Below, one piece after another: positions 34,901 to 48,300 of a stretch of DNA of 64,000 bases (positions are counted from its first letter, which is position 1; each line of letters starts with the position of its first letter). Made by a program: the position numbers and the translations under genes. This stretch comes from Branchiostoma belcheri (Eukaryota; Chordata; Leptocardii; Amphioxiformes; Branchiostomatidae). The stretch spans positions 352,100 through 416,099 of the forward strand of contig NW_017803921.1 of assembly GCF_001625305.1 (NCBI RefSeq), given 5' to 3'. Under the pieces are notes generated by a model. That model searched no databases. It saw nothing but the letters and a program-made list of their open reading frames with translations, and was not told the DNA's origin.

Positions 34901-37900
34901 GTTAGGGTTGTTGGCTTTTGTTGGGTTTGAATCAGTAGCATGAGGCCCTAATGTTGTGCCCTTGGGAAAGGCACTTATTTGCTCACTTGACTTAGGTGAA
35001 CCTGAGTACCTAGCTTAGGATAGGGCTGTCAGGAAAGGAGTAGAAGTCCATTCTAGAGAGTGCATCAAATCTTTCAGTTCAGTCTTACACAACTTATAAT
35101 TACTGTTCAAAACTGGAGTGTTACACCCATTCATCCTCACATACATGTGATTTGATTTGATTTTATTTGCCCTTTTTCTACAGGTATGCCTTTGTCACAT
35201 TCACCTCTAACGAGGAAGCCACCAAGCTGATCAAACAGGTATGTTTGTGATTTTCCTTTATATTGAAAACAGGTGTAAGACAATGTCTAAAATTGAGAAA
35301 AACTTTGTTAGCCTGGTATCCGAACCTATTTTAGCTGCTGGATCTCTTTTGTCGTCTTCACCATTGTAGGTGAAATGGACAAAAGAGACCAAGCAGACTT
35401 GGATACCAATCTAAACCTTCATATTTTATATGAAGCAAAGTTTATGTGCACCTGAAAATAGTACAGGAGCTGGTTGAAAGAGGTGGACTTTTTTTCCTAA
35501 GGTCACTCCTAGTGTGAGAAAAACTTGTGTTCACACTGGTCTCCATTGTTCACCTCTTTGCTGCAAAACTGTCCTCCACATACCTTTATGCCACCTGATA
35601 CTTCTGCAGTGCAGTGCTCCACACACAGGACAGGACTGATGTGTCAGAAATGGAGACATTGGGCAACGTTGCCCTCTCCTGTTAGCTCAAGGGTGGATAA
35701 CAAATGTCCCCCTTGAGGGGACCAGGGGCAGGGGGCAATCACCATGTCAGTGTGTTGTTGGTGATAGATGAAGGGGAACATCTGGGGTTGATCTACGACC
35801 AAATGGACCACTTATTAGGACTCACCACTGCTTCCTGTCCAACATACTTTGTAACTTTATCTTCAGGCAGGTGTTGGGGTGGAAGATCTGTAACAGTAAC
35901 GCTTGTATTTCTGACTGCAGTGCAGGTGGCTGATCCGCTCTTTCTACATATATATATACAGTCTTCCACTGCGTCTGCTGGAAGACTTAATAACCCAGGG
36001 GCAGAGCAGTTTTCAAACACGCTCATTTGTAGTTTTGAACTTCATACAAACGTGAAATTATCTCCTAACAGGTTTTTGGTGGAATATCATGCATTTGAGA
36101 TCCTTGTACAGTAATTGTTCTAGACCTACAGATTTGATTTTGATCCATTTGCAGGCAGATGCAGGACAGCTGTTCCTGTTCAAAGAGAAGAAGCTCAACA
36201 TTGGACCAGCCATCAAAAAGAGAGTGAGTTTCTTCCCATGTTTCAAAGATCCAATGGTGATGCATTTTTATACCCACATCATTTTGCTTTGTGGTATTCA
36301 TGAATAGTCAACTTGAAATATTTATACAAGGAAGTGTTTCAAGTTTAATACTTGCTCTACCCCATATAAGTAACATAGAATTACAAAATTCAGTGTAATC
36401 CTCACTGTCTCTCTCACATGTATACTCTTGCACTTTATTTATGAATGTATGTCATAACTTCTACACGTTAACCCACAGGCACAAACTTCCAATTAAGTCT
36501 GACAACCCTTGTGAGATTAGATTGTCTTTATAACATTGCTCTTATTTGCTGCTTTGCATGTACAGTATATGATTGTAAAGACTTCGTTATGTTTTATTAA
36601 AACCTACCAATTCTGTTTTCCAACCCATGTGCAGTAAAACTGCATCTTCGAAATGCAATGTCTATGGATGTTCTTAGTACATTGTATCACATTTCCACAA
36701 TAAAGCAGAACTCAAGAAAACTCTAGTAACTTTGATGATGAATCAGATACCCTTTTTGATATGACAGATGACATTACCGATGAATTTTCTTACAAAATAC
36801 TGCTACATATTGAACCTGACACCCCCTTTCTGTTTCCCCCCCACGTACAGCCGAACTACCCCCCCAGCCCTGGTGAGTTCATGTTTCCCAAGGTTATGCT
36901 TTACTACCCTCCAGCACGCCGCCACCCTCGCCTCACCCCCTACCCCCTCCCCGGGCACAGGGGCACAGGCACCACCTCTCGGGGTGAAGCCCTGCGAAAG
37001 TTTGAACCCGTGCATGCCAATGGTACATGTTTTACGTTCTGGGCAGTTGTTGGTTCGTTTGTTCCAGTTTTGGTTCTCACTTTCAAGTTCATGCCCACTG
37101 CTTTTTCGAGTTCATGCCCACAATCTAGTTCTTTATCTTTCAAGAGAGAGAAGAAAGTTCAAGTTCAATTTGCTTCGTGATTCAAAAGTAGAAGAGCCAG
37201 TATACCACCCTTGCACCCTTGCAGAGCACATTGGCAGAATGTAGTATACCTGCGCAACAAAAAGGGAATTTTCCATGATTTTTGTCCGAAGTGCCATGCA
37301 CAATACATTACAGGTTTCAAGCAGGTGCAGACAGTACATTCTGCCAACTTGCTCCGTTAAAGAACATATCTAAGTATGTTTACAAGTTGTACGACTTCAG
37401 TTCAGTGCACCGATCACATAGTGTTCCAGTGTATGGCATTACACTCTGTTGTGGCTCTCAGACTGAAAGTTATTATTCTTTCATTTTGAAGTTGAGAGAA
37501 CGGCATCATTTTGTCCCTCTCTGATGCAGTGACAATCTGTTGTCTCTTACGTGGTATTTTTGCTGTTCTGTGTTTTTCTGCCAGCTGACTTTGTGGTGCC
37601 AGGAGCTGGCATGATGTATACTGGCGTCAACACTTACCCGTACACGTACCCAAACGGGGTGACATACTTCACTCCTGAGGGGGTGCCGCAGGTATGTGTA
37701 TGTGTTATTACGTTCTATTCATTTAAAAACATGTCTGTATGATTATTATATTCTACACATTGACAACTGAACAATTCTGTGTCGTTGGTGAAGGTTAGAC
37801 ATCCAGGCAATAAGATACGCCAAAAAAACAGTAACAAGTGTAACAATTCTCTGTGTTTACCTCGATGAAGGTTAGACATCCAGGTAATACGATACACCAA

Positions 37901-40900
37901 AAAGCAGTTACTCAAGCAACTGGATATGATTTTGGAAACATCAGACCGTTTCAGCTAGTATCCACCAGCTTTCATCAGTTACTGAGAGACCAGAGGGGAA
38001 ATGCAGGTTTATAAGCACTAACTATTGATTGATAGTGTCTTCACTTTATTTGCATATCAAGCAATAGTTAGTGCTTACAAACCTGCATTTCCTCTCTGGT
38101 CTCTCAGTCACTAACTATTGATTGATATGCAAATAAAGTGAAGACACTATCATCTGTGTCTGCACTTTATTTGCATATAGTGTCTACCCTTTATTTGCAT
38201 ATCAATCAATAGTTTGTGCTTAGAAATCTGCATTTCCCCTCTGGTCTCTTAATCACTGACGAAAGCTACTGGATACTAGCTGACACGTCTGACGTTTCCA
38301 AAATCATATCCAGTTGCTTGAGTAACTGCTTTTTGGCGTATTCTCTGTGTTTGTGTGTGCTAACCACTTGGGTTTTGCTCTTGTCTCTCTGTCATTTTAA
38401 GTTTTGGTTCTCACAGGATTCAGAATCATTTTATGCCAAGGCTTTTATGAACGCTTTCATGAAACTTGTCCTTGTTGTTTTCAGACCCCTCCCTTCCCTG
38501 GACATCAGGCCCTGCTGGCCATGCCTTATGTCCAGCCACAGCCACAGCATTACGCAGCAGCGTACAACACTGCATCTGTGAGTATGGTACATAAACCTGA
38601 ATATCCTGAAGAAAAAGTAGACAGTTCATGTTCATTCTGCTAGCCCTTTGCTGAAACTCCTTGGCTTCAGGGCCAACATGCTGCTAGAAAACTTTGCTTG
38701 CCCATGTTTATACGTTTCTGCTTTTCATTTATACTCTTTCCTACAGAATTTTTATAACTGTATACTTTCCTTGCTCCAAGTCTTCGATAGCTGTGGCCAG
38801 TTTCGAATTCTTGACTCTAGGGCCAACATGCCCCAACAAAACTTTGCCTGTCTCTTGTATTTTGCATTCAAAGAACCTGACAAAGAATTTTTCTTGAATT
38901 GTAGACTGGCCAGCAGTGGGGAGGCCAGCAGTGGCGCTGGGCTGGACAGGTAAGCTGTTTTAACAAACGCAGACAAGCATCGTACATAAACATGTATGCC
39001 TTAGAGTTAGACAACATATGCCTTTTTATGTACCTAAGGATCCTACCTTGTAATACATGTACCAATTGTATACATGTACTTCTTAGACAATACATGCATT
39101 TTTCAATTCCAAAGCATTCTACCTACTAACAGTTGTGCACAAGACATGCCTTTTTTCAATCATTCTGCCCTCTTAACAATGCATTATACAACATGTACTT
39201 CACAAGACAATGCGTGCATTTGTCAACAGCAAGTCATCCTACCCCCTAACATTTATACGCAAAGTCATGTTCCTCTAGGACAGTACAGGTCTTTTGTTCA
39301 GTAAACTTACTAAACACTTGTGTGTTGATACAGAACCCTGCAGTGACCCAGGCTGCCCCTACCTATGGCAGCCCCCCAGCCTATGGAGTGGAGTATGCCT
39401 ACCCCTCCCCACCCTACCCTGCTGACATGGGCGGTATGATGGAGGCAACCCCTGCTGAGGTACATGTATGCTTTTTACACAGTAGTTACTGTAAGGTCTC
39501 ATTATGTTTCAGTCTATACTCGGGTCTCACCAGAAATTCTTAGGGTTGAGGTGACTTAGTAAGAGAAAACCCTAAATTTGAACATTTCGGGAGCGGTGCT
39601 AGGATTTTGGGGAGAGGCAGAACACCCTTGCTTTATTGCTTGGGGAGAGCCCTGATACTATAGGTATGGATGAAATATGTTGTTTTTACTCATTTTGCTT
39701 CTTCTGCCATTTCTTCATTTCTTTTCCATTTTTTGTGGGTCATGGAGTAGACTATGCCTTGCTTTTCAAAGCCTACCTTGTGAAAATCTTGCAAACATGA
39801 TGTTTTTTTTTATGAAAAACCATGCTTCAAGGAGAACATACTAGTAGTCTTGTTGTTTATTTGGTAGTAGTTCTTTCAAGACAGCCAAGACAACCCTCCC
39901 ATACCTCAAATCTGTGGGGGTGGGAGGGGGGCACAAAGGCTTGACTGAGATTGTTTGTGTTACAAAGACTACTTCAAGCCAGAGAAAGGGAATGAAACAT
40001 GACACATATATTTCTCTCTTGATTCCTAACAACTGTGCCTAGTTTTGGTCCACTTACTGTATGGAAATAAGCCCACGAAAGCCTGTTGTGGTAACGTCGT
40101 GTATTCAGGGCACACAACAGCGCACCCGCATCTAATTATCATATTTCCCATCATGCTTTGTTTTCAACGGGGGCTTTTTTACAAACGTCACCATTTAAAC
40201 TCTCTGTTAAATATCTGCAGAACATTTAATCGAATCTGTAGTATACATGTGTATACATAAGAATTAAGGGGAATATGTACCCTAAACTGTGGAAATGTTT
40301 TTACCACACTTTAAGCTAACAGTTTTCTTTACAAGTAAATTTTGTTTCAGTAGTTCAGCCACGTATGGAATGAGTGGATTTCCTGTAGTGACGAAATCCC
40401 TGAACAGGTTTAGAATTACTCTGGTTTCCCTTCAAATTACCACGCATAAATCTTTCGCCTTTTACTAAAGATTTCCGTGGAGGGGAACAATCAATGAGTC
40501 TATAACCAATTTTTCTCTGCCCTGCCTTGTGCGGGGCTCCTAATAAACCAAAGAAAGTCACACTGAACACATCTACATGTACTTTAGTTAGGAGCTGGAA
40601 ATGGTTTTCTGACTGCCCCAACAGACAATAGTAGTTGTACCTGCACTTAGCTTGAGTAACCCATGAAATAGACAAAACGTGTTTGAAGGTTTACTGTCTT
40701 TAGCATATGGGGAAGCCTCAGGTGTAAAGAAAAGAACCCAACATGCTACTCTGTAATCTTTAGAATATGTTTGAAGTTGTAGGAACAGGAGGGTATGAAT
40801 GCTTTTTCAGGAGTGTAATTTCAGGAATTTATGCTCCTGAAAACTGTTTCACACAAATTTATTTGCTTCTCTGTTTTATGTTTTTCTACTTGGAAGATCA

Positions 40901-41882
40901 AGGCATACAGGGTCACTTGTGGGGTAGGATATCAAGGGAGGCAAATAAAACAAACAAGCCTTTACTAACATGGCTCTCTCCCCCAGGTGGCACCCATGAT
41001 GCCAGCCTTTGACCCAGCCATGCAGGCTAACGTGACCTACTCTGTCCAGACTCCTGTGCCTGCTGTGGACTACACCAGGACTGCTGGCATGGTCAGCTGG
41101 AGGTGAGAAACAAACCTTGATAGCACCCCATTTATATCTCCAAGCAGTTTTTTGTTAGCCTAGATGGCAGCCTCTTTATTAGCTCTCTTAGTCACTTCCC
41201 TGCCGAGATGACTGGGCTAGCTCTTCCACCCTAGCCTGGGTAACATCCTACTTGTATGCCGGGGCTCCCTAAGAAGCGAGTGTGGGAGCCCCAGCATATA
41301 AGTAGGATGGTGCCCAGGCTACTTCCACCCCCCAGATAGCACCTGATTTTCCTCATTACTATTGCCAAGAAGGCTATATTTTTGGTAGCCTTTGTGTGTG
41401 TTGTAACACATGTATGGTCTTGATATTTGGTAGGCTTTAAGTTCTGGATAAGACCTGAATGAATGATCAGATTTTGGACCCCCTGGCGACTGGTTATGGT
41501 AATGCAGCGGATGGCTCTTGTGCTCATAAAGAAGTGACACAAGTTTGGACCCCCATAGCAGCTAGTTTACATATTAACAATGTGTTAGAGTCTTGTAAGA
41601 ATATTCTAGCTCCTGATTTTCCTCATAACCATTGCCAAGATTATTCGGTAGATGTTTGTTTGTATTTTGAGGTATGGGTATATATTTTAGTTGGTACCAC
41701 TGTTCTGGGTACAGTTATTGCACGTGGTTGTTTCACGTAGGAAGCCAGGGACGCCACGTCGGTACGGGAAACCTCTGATCGCTCGCCGACCGTCTCACAA
41801 CACTGACGTGGCCATGGCAGTGGACGGAAAAGCTGAGGGAGAGGAGAACATGGGGATGAGCACCCTTCCTGCAGATGAGTAG
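28902..41882 (+). CDS. DAZ/boule-family RNA-binding protein, divergent RRM (407 aa, 12 exons)
   Basis: Exons 28902-29099, 29998-30156, 32290-32381, 35184-35238, 36155-36223, 36851-36872, 37585-37691, 38485-38577, 38905-38949, 39334-39459, 40987-41102, 41741-41882 total 1224 nt. The RRM has RNP2 IFVGGV and RNP1 KGYAFVTF (residues 149-156) and ends KKLNIGPAIKKR, the DAZ-family signature. Exon 37585-37691 encodes NTYPYTYPNGVTYFTPEGVP, close to the BOLL segment YPYTYHNGVAYFHTPE. The 45-nt exon 38905-38949 (TGQQWGGQQWRWAGQ) recalls BOLL PGQWQW. The remainder is P/Y/Q-rich, with an R-rich end (TPRRYGKPLIARRP). Boule proteins bind 3' untranslated regions and promote translation in germ cells. ATG context is good (aacATGcc). 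Its tail-to-tail neighbour is a second family member. Orthology to BOLL is uncertain because the RRM is the less conserved of the two. Confidence 0.88.
31148..31428. mobile_element. Foldback repeat (GGGTCTCCCCAG family), interrupted copy
   Basis: Starts ggggtctccccagaaattc and ends gcttggggagatccctga; a second copy lies at 39523-39656. A TAGCCTGGG foldback has been inserted into this copy at 31284-31379. Confidence 0.7.
31284..31379. mobile_element. hAT-like foldback with 8-bp target duplication
   Basis: TAGCCTGGGTTCCAAACC...GGTTTGGAACCGAGGCTA with long paired arms, flanked on both sides by GGATTTGG (31276-31283 and 31380-31387). An 8-bp duplication is the hAT hallmark. The uninterrupted sister sequence at 39523-39656 confirms the insertion. 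Confidence 0.8.
31755..31842. repeat. Hairpin with ctattgacaggatcgtcctgtcaatag core
   Basis: Arms gaagcctatggctattgacag and ctgtcaatagcctcaggctt pair across a short loop; each arm is itself palindromic around GATCGTCC/GGACGATC. Non-coding, in an intron. Confidence 0.7.
32444..34602. mobile_element. DNA transposon, 2.16 kb, TTAA-flanked
   Basis: Flanked by TTAA at 32440-32443 and 34603-34606. The ends are a 24-bp inverted repeat (GGTGGTATGGAAGGGTGGCT and the complement GGTGGTCCAGAAGGATAGCT) with 19 of 24 matches. TTAA duplication suggests a piggyBac-type mechanism, although the terminal bases are not the usual CC of that family. The interior has a small open frame starting in a good context at 33172 (ADGVACLRAEKAVRFAPAFG) but no recognisable transposase, so it is probably non-autonomous. 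It lies in the intron that splits the RRM of the boule-family gene. Confidence 0.6.
35319..35414. mobile_element. Foldback element (TAGCCTGG family)
   Basis: tagcctggtatccgaacctatt...ggataccaatcta forms an imperfect hairpin with tcttttgtc/gacaaaaga inside. Non-coding. Confidence 0.5.
37780..38345. mobile_element. Foldback element carrying hammerhead-like motifs at both ends
   Basis: The left arm (minus sense, about 37920-37985) and right arm (about 38255-38345) both hold ctgatgaaagct...gaaac-like sequence followed by gtttccaaaatcatatccagttgcttgagtaactgc. The centre repeats gcactaactattgattgat and tttatttgcatatca in both orientations. Related to 46000-46230. Probably ends of a Penelope-like or other retroelement family; long decayed in the right arm. 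Confidence 0.55.
39523..39656. mobile_element. Foldback repeat (GGGTCTCCCCAG family), uninterrupted copy
   Basis: Matches 31148-31428 without the inserted hairpin: gggtctcaccagaaattcttag at the start, gcttggggagagccctga at the end. Confidence 0.65.
41232..41321. mobile_element. hAT-like foldback with 9-bp flanking repeat
   Basis: tagcctgggtaacatcctac...gtaggatggtgcccaggcta, flanked by cttccaccc on both sides (41223-41231 and 41322-41330). Same terminal motif as 31284-31379. Confidence 0.75.
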
Positions 41883-43546
41883 GACAAATTTGTCACACCA
41901 TTTAAAATTGTGTTTGTTGGTGTGTAGCCATGGCACCATTGTTGCTCAGAATCATTCCTCTTGGGTTGTAACTTTTGTTTTGGGGCTGAAAATCCTTTTT
42001 TCTGTTACCCACATCATAGCAAGTTGTCTGGGAAATTTTTTCTACCATTTGGAAAAACTCAAACAGTACCCTAATACAACCTTAGCTTTAGTACATCATT
42101 TAGCAGGTCAGTTTTGATCATTACCCTGTAAAATTGCTTCCTGTTGCATAAGCATTCAGTTGATCTTACACCTTACCTTAGATGTCAGATTCTCCCACAA
42201 CCCACATTGTATCAGTCAGCAAAACTGCACTCCTCCAGAGTTTTCTGTCTTGTACTACTAACTTCCATTTCCTTCATTGTTTGGAATTCAGTTGAGTTTT
42301 TGTTGGAAGTGACTGGACAATCATGGAACAGGTCAATTGGTTGTTCTTCAACAAAGGTGGTTTTGTATATTATACAAAGAAAAGATACAGGGTCATTTAG
42401 TCAAGGTTAGGGTAGTTTGCTCTAAACCTCCCCCTGCTATAGTAGCCTTTTGGTCTCAAATTTGTATTGGTTATGGGCTTAGGCAGCAGGGAGAAGGTAA
42501 ATGATTCTGAACTCGAATGTATGCCAACCATGCCATCTTACACAAGTGTGACAATAGATAACTACTTAGAAACTAGACAATTTTTCTACCTTTTTAGAAA
42601 GAGTACAGTAATGTAGACACCTTTCATCTTATCGAAATAGTCCCATGTAAGATTGATTCACGATAGAAATGATAATTGTCAATCACTTAAGGCCAATGTT
42701 AACAAGTAATCAATATCTTTTGCTGCATAGTACATAGTTTTGATCAATCTGTATATAATGCAATCATTAGAATCCTTATAATTAGTGATTCATAGTGATC
42801 TGAAATATTATCCTAGGGAAACTTAGTCCGAGCCTTTTTGTAGGACATTTTAGCGAAACCTTGAATCTACAACTAAGAAGTGGATGCCATTTTAGGGAGC
42901 GAATGCAGCTTCATTTTACAAAGTCACACTTTTAACTGTGCCTTTTGTATTGAATGTAAGAGCCACTAAGATATACAATTGTTAGTAACAATGTTACTAT
43001 TTTGGTACAGGGAATCCAGTTATGTACATTGTGTAAGTACTCAGGGCTTGAAATACAATTTTCTGCATTTCAACATTCAAAATAACCGTACTAAAATTCA
43101 CTCTATTCCTTTTGGTCCTGAAAACTGTTTTGAATGTACAAATGTAGTCCTTGTGCCATCAGAAATTCTGTAATCTGCTTTGTAACAGAATGTCTCTTAG
43201 GTCTCATAGCTCCAATATTACGTTATGGTACCTACTGTAACCTGCATATGCAGGTGGTATTTCATGTGTTGAGTACTACTGGATTGGTGGGAATGTTGTG
43301 TGGAAAGGGAATTGGCCATAAAGCTGGAGAGGACTATTTTTTTTAATGCTCCATTCTCCAACGATTGAATGAATGCTGCTTGCTTTTCTAAGAAGGAAGA
43401 TTTGTAGACAGACAACATTGTAGCATACCTTTTGTACAAATTGTTCGTTATGAATGGAACTTAGAATCACATTTTTTTTTCTACCTCATGTGTAAACGAG
43501 GCAGATTGCTTCATGTTGTACAGGTGATTATGAAGTGATTTTCATC

Positions 43547-43552
43547 AATAAA
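43547..43552 (+). terminator. Polyadenylation signal, plus-strand boule-family gene
   Basis: AATAAA in caatAAAAgtaaatttt context; the first one I found after the stop codon at 41880-41882. Confidence 0.45.
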
Positions 43553-43854
43553 AGTAAATTTTGCAAGGAACTGAGGTGTTGTCTTCTCACTTGAAAAGTC
43601 AAAGTTGATTTAAGGAAAACTGCTAATTCATGTTAATTTTTTAGCATCTACAATGTATATATACTTGACTTGTACTCTATTGTCAACTTAAAAGGCCTTG
43701 AAAGACTTTAGTCACACATATTCTAGAAATCTCAGTATTACTATTAAGATGTATTAAGAATGCTCTGAATGAGCATTGCATTGTATCTTTGTATCTCTGA
43801 GAAAGTAGCTTGCAAGATATTATATAGACAAGAAAAACTCTTCTTGAACTAATC

Positions 43855-43860
43855 TTTATT
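43855..43860 (-). terminator. Polyadenylation signal, minus-strand boule gene
   Basis: TTTATT on the plus strand, i.e. AATAAA for the minus-strand gene, 1.48 kb past its stop codon. Confidence 0.4.
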
Positions 43861-45338
43861 CAAATTTCAACCATTCTCAGAACTTTTCTTATAGACTTTT
43901 CGAAAAATCTTTGAAGAGACATCTTTGACACATTGTCATTGACTAAACGATTGTAGTTTCATGATGTAATCTTAAAATATGGCTTGAAATCACCACTAAA
44001 ATGAGAATGGGTCATAATATATATATATCAAAAGTCTGATGCCATTTCGCCAGTTACATGGATCCACGTAAACAATGGCTAGTTTCTTTAGCGAACACAA
44101 TGTGATGAAGAGGGGTTAAAAAAACCCTATTTCTAGATACATACACATACAAACATTGCTCATGTTAGCACATCAGTTTTCATCGGAAGACAATCAATAT
44201 GTGGTCTTAATTACTACACACATGTATTAGTATATATGCCTTGATGACAACTCTACACTATCAAATACTCAAACGAAAATTTACCCATTTACTCAAACTT
44301 GAGTCTACAACTCATTAGATGTAATCTAAAAGCTAGATTTGTATTACATAAGGATTTGTTTCATTTATCATTTACAAAGAACATGAATTTCCATGGATAT
44401 GAAATAATTTCCATGCATTCATTTACACCTACATCATCTGTTCCGATATTTGAAAATATCAGTATCTGTACTGCAATACAATTGAAGTAAGACTAACAAT
44501 AAGAACACTAAGTCTAGTGTATATGGATAACATGACAGGAACATGAACTTTGCTATTAAACGTATATATAGCAACAACGAAGACTACTATTTCTAGAAGG
44601 CAGGCGTGTGCTATGATAGCACTGAGTCAAAATGCAGACGAACAATTGTCTGTACTTACCCTAATATCTTTATCTTACTACATGTATATATACCTCAACC
44701 GTTAAACAATGGAGGTAAACTAGGCTTACTCAGAGTCAGTATCTTCTGTGTGAAGAAAGCTACAACATATTTTGAAGGCACTTCTTTTCTCACAACATAC
44801 AAAAGTGATAATGCTACAACAGCAAACTCCCTTTTGCACATGAAAGGTTTTTGGCATGCTCAGTCACTACATGGCACGTAATACTGTGTTCTTCTGGGTC
44901 ATAAATTAACAATAGGACACCTCTAATAGAACTTGTAAGGTTCTGGACACATTGTATTGACTTCAATAAATGTTCGTCAGTACATGTCCTGGCAATGCCA
45001 TGCCCTTACAAAAAAGACCAACAATTTGATGAATACAGAGCCAATTCCACAACAAAAAAGTTATACAGTCAAATTGCCCAAGAAGACCACTCGGGACCGA
45101 TAGAATCTGGCTTATGTGGACAGGTGGTCACTATAGACAGGATTCTTTGTGCTTGTGTCAAAGGGAAATAGTATCTATAAAGGGACAAGCAAAACGTGGT
45201 CAGTCACATTGGCCAGATGGTCCTTATGTGGAGGTGATCATCAGTACAGGTTTGACGGTAGTTTGTTTCTATCTGAAACACTGGTGGATGTACTAGTTGT
45301 TGACAGAGGGGGGTACTAGTTGTTGACAGAGGGGGGTA

Positions 45339-48300
45339 CTAGTTGTTGATGGAGGGGGTAGGGGTAGGAGGGGGGGTCAGGGTGGGGACTGGTTGTCCCT
45401 CCTGGGGGGCTGACTTCCCTGCCTCCATGACAGGTCGCACCGGCATGCATCGGGGGCGTCCCGTGCCGATTCTGGGAAACCTTCGGGTCGGGGGAGGGCC
45501 ATGGAAGTTCGTGTGTCTCCTGGTGTGCTGTAGAAATGGAAATAAAGCAATGCAATTCAGATCTAACAAAAGACAGTGGGACAGGGGTGCAGTATCTAAA
45601 ATTACATCAGCTACTAAGGGAGCTCAACTACTAATTGCATACCAAAATTTGAACAAATCCATCAAAAGGATCATGAGTTATAAGTGCAAACACACAAACG
45701 GGGCATGAAAGGGTACTCAAGATTTTCTGTCACTAAAACTTAGTGTAAATCGACCCGCTTTGAAACCATCATAGATTTAGATGGTATGTTACATCAAGGG
45801 CCATTGTACAATCGGAACTTGGATTCTTGACATGTCAAAGCAGGCCGATTTACATGCAGAAGAATTTCAGTGTCCGTATGGTCGTGTGTATGCAGTTTTT
45901 CTACCGTCAGGTTTTTGTCCAAATGTAAATCGGGGTGTAGTCAGGATACACTAAAACACAGGTAAGTGTTTTATTGTATCCTGATAATGTGTTAGCTTAT
46001 AAACCTGCATTTCTCCTCTGGTCTTTTAGTGTCACTGATGAAAGGTAGTGAATGCTACCTGAAACGTCTGACCGTTTCCAAAATCATGCCCAGTTGCTTG
46101 AGTAACTGCTTTTTGGCGTATCTTATTACCTTGATGTCTAACCTTCACAGATGTAACCAAAATCATATCCAGTTGCTTTGAGTAACGGCTCTTTGGCATA
46201 TCTTATTTCCTGGATGTCTAACCTTCACAGACGTAACACATGTAAGTGTTCACCTGAGTGTAGACAGGAGGAGGTGGAGGCTGTTCAGGCGGAGGGTTCA
46301 CCTCCTGTACCTGCTGCATGATGGGTACTCCGGACATGGAGATGTACCCAGAAGCCTCTGGAGGCAGGTTCGGCGCCGTCATCACAACACAGCCTGGGGG
46401 AAAGGAGGACTGCACAAAAATATAACAAACAGTAAATCGAAATGAAACCAATATGAGACATTTTTGGATCTAACACAATACCTTTGTAATGCTTGATGAG
46501 ACACCTGAGATGCTCTGTTGTCAAGTTACTAAGGCTTTAGGCAATACCAGGTACCTGTCCTTAGTGCTGAACTTCCATCTCACAGATACGTGATACGTCA
46601 CATGTACTTAACAATGTACATTTCTTCCCATCTGAGACCATACAAACGAACTAGAACTACAGATTTTGCACCATTTGATAGAAATCTGTTCATGCAACTA
46701 CCCTCTCCTGGAATCCTGGAAGAATAGCTGTCATGCATGGCTAAAGTGGCTTTAGGCAGCTAAAGTTAGGCCGCAAACAAACTACTGCATAAGCACACTC
46801 ACCATCTCAACAGGAACCATCTCCTGGTACACAGGACCGTAGCCATCAAACGTCACTGGCTGGGGGGCCTGCATGGCAGCTGGGGGAGACTACAAGGAAA
46901 ACAGGACAGGGGATTCAAATATAGTTACTGTAGTAAATAATTATTTATTTGTCTGTCACATACTTGAAGGGCACCCAAAGCAATTCTAAAACTGTATTTT
47001 CAAAATCATATCATAGGCTAGTTCTAGCTATTTATTGGTGGTACCAAAAAATAAAGGGACTCATCACATAGCTTTTTGTTTGCCATTTCATATGCTTCAA
47101 GTATGAAATGTTGACTAAAATGTGCTAAGAAATGGCAGTAAATGTCAATGATATATAAGTTTTACATAAATAAATACAGTAAAGACACAAACAAACATCA
47201 GGTGTAAATGCTGTTTACCTGCGGTGCCCACTCCCTGCCAGATGTACTGTACTGCTGGCCTGCAGCCTGGAGAAAGCGCAACAGAAAAGGTTACCATAAA
47301 ATGTTAAAAAGTCAAAGTACAGAGGACCTGGCCATCCTGTATAGGCCCTGGAAACAGTTTATCACCCAGGCTATAGTATTCCTTTCTTATTCCTCTTTCA
47401 CCCCTCTCTTCAAGCATGGCATACACACCCTGTGGTTGCGTTTCATTATATTAGACCTACAGGTTTCTCCCATAACCTTTCAAGGAAACAAGGGCACCAG
47501 TAATACATCTTTGTCAGCTAGAAAAGTTGCTGAAAGTCAGACTTGTTCTCAGTTGTTAAATAAAACCTTTGTTGGCTAATTGGGGTTCCTTGTTTCACAG
47601 AACTGGGGGAGTGAAATTTTCCCTGAGACTGTAGCACTCCCCCTTGGTATGACCTGAAGTTAATTGTTAGATTGGTCTCAAGACATTTCAATTCAGATTA
47701 TATGTACCAGTGTAAAAAGCAAAAGTGCTGAAACAATGACTTCAGTAATGTGCTGTACAATGAAAGGCAAAGAAAGGTAATGTGCTTTGTATCAAAACAG
47801 ATTGTCATAGTCATCCTTGGATGCACTGCATGGCTAGATGTTGGTTACTTGGGGAAATTTGACCCTCAAAATGCAGGATATTATGAGTGTGTCAGACGGT
47901 CGATGTTTCAAAATTGTCCTGCTAGGATTGTCACACAGCCTGGCTAGAACACTGATTGACATAAAACAAAAAGAATTTAATACTTTTTGTATGATCAAAA
48001 CAGTTGAAATCTCCTGTTCCTTGTTACATGTACTTACAGTGTTAGGGTAGTAAGACTGGTGTGGCTGGCCCTGTGGCACGTACATGTTACAGGGTTGGTG
48101 GGCTGGAGGTCCCGCCGGCAACATGATGGGAGCTGGGCTCAACGATGGAGGCACGGACGGACCAACTACTGTCTGTGTCCAAAAGAGATGTAATATTTCA
48201 GTCAACAAAAGCACAATGATATGTTCAGCATTAACTTTAAAATGACAAACTGCTATTGTTGATGAAAAAAAATACACATCTCTTTACACCAAAATTACAA

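Larger units (their letters stand above)
41883..45338. other. Shared 3' region of the two convergent boule-family genes
   Basis: No coding exon is supported. The plus gene has AATAAA at 43547-43552, 1.7 kb past its stop codon. The minus gene has AATAAA (minus strand) at 43855-43860, 1.5 kb past its stop codon. If used, the two transcripts would end about 300 bp apart with long 3' untranslated regions. Confidence 0.5.

Noticed and set aside
42979-43346. Short open frames downstream of the plus-strand boule-family gene
   Set aside because: They lie in the likely 3' untranslated region, with no conserved motif.
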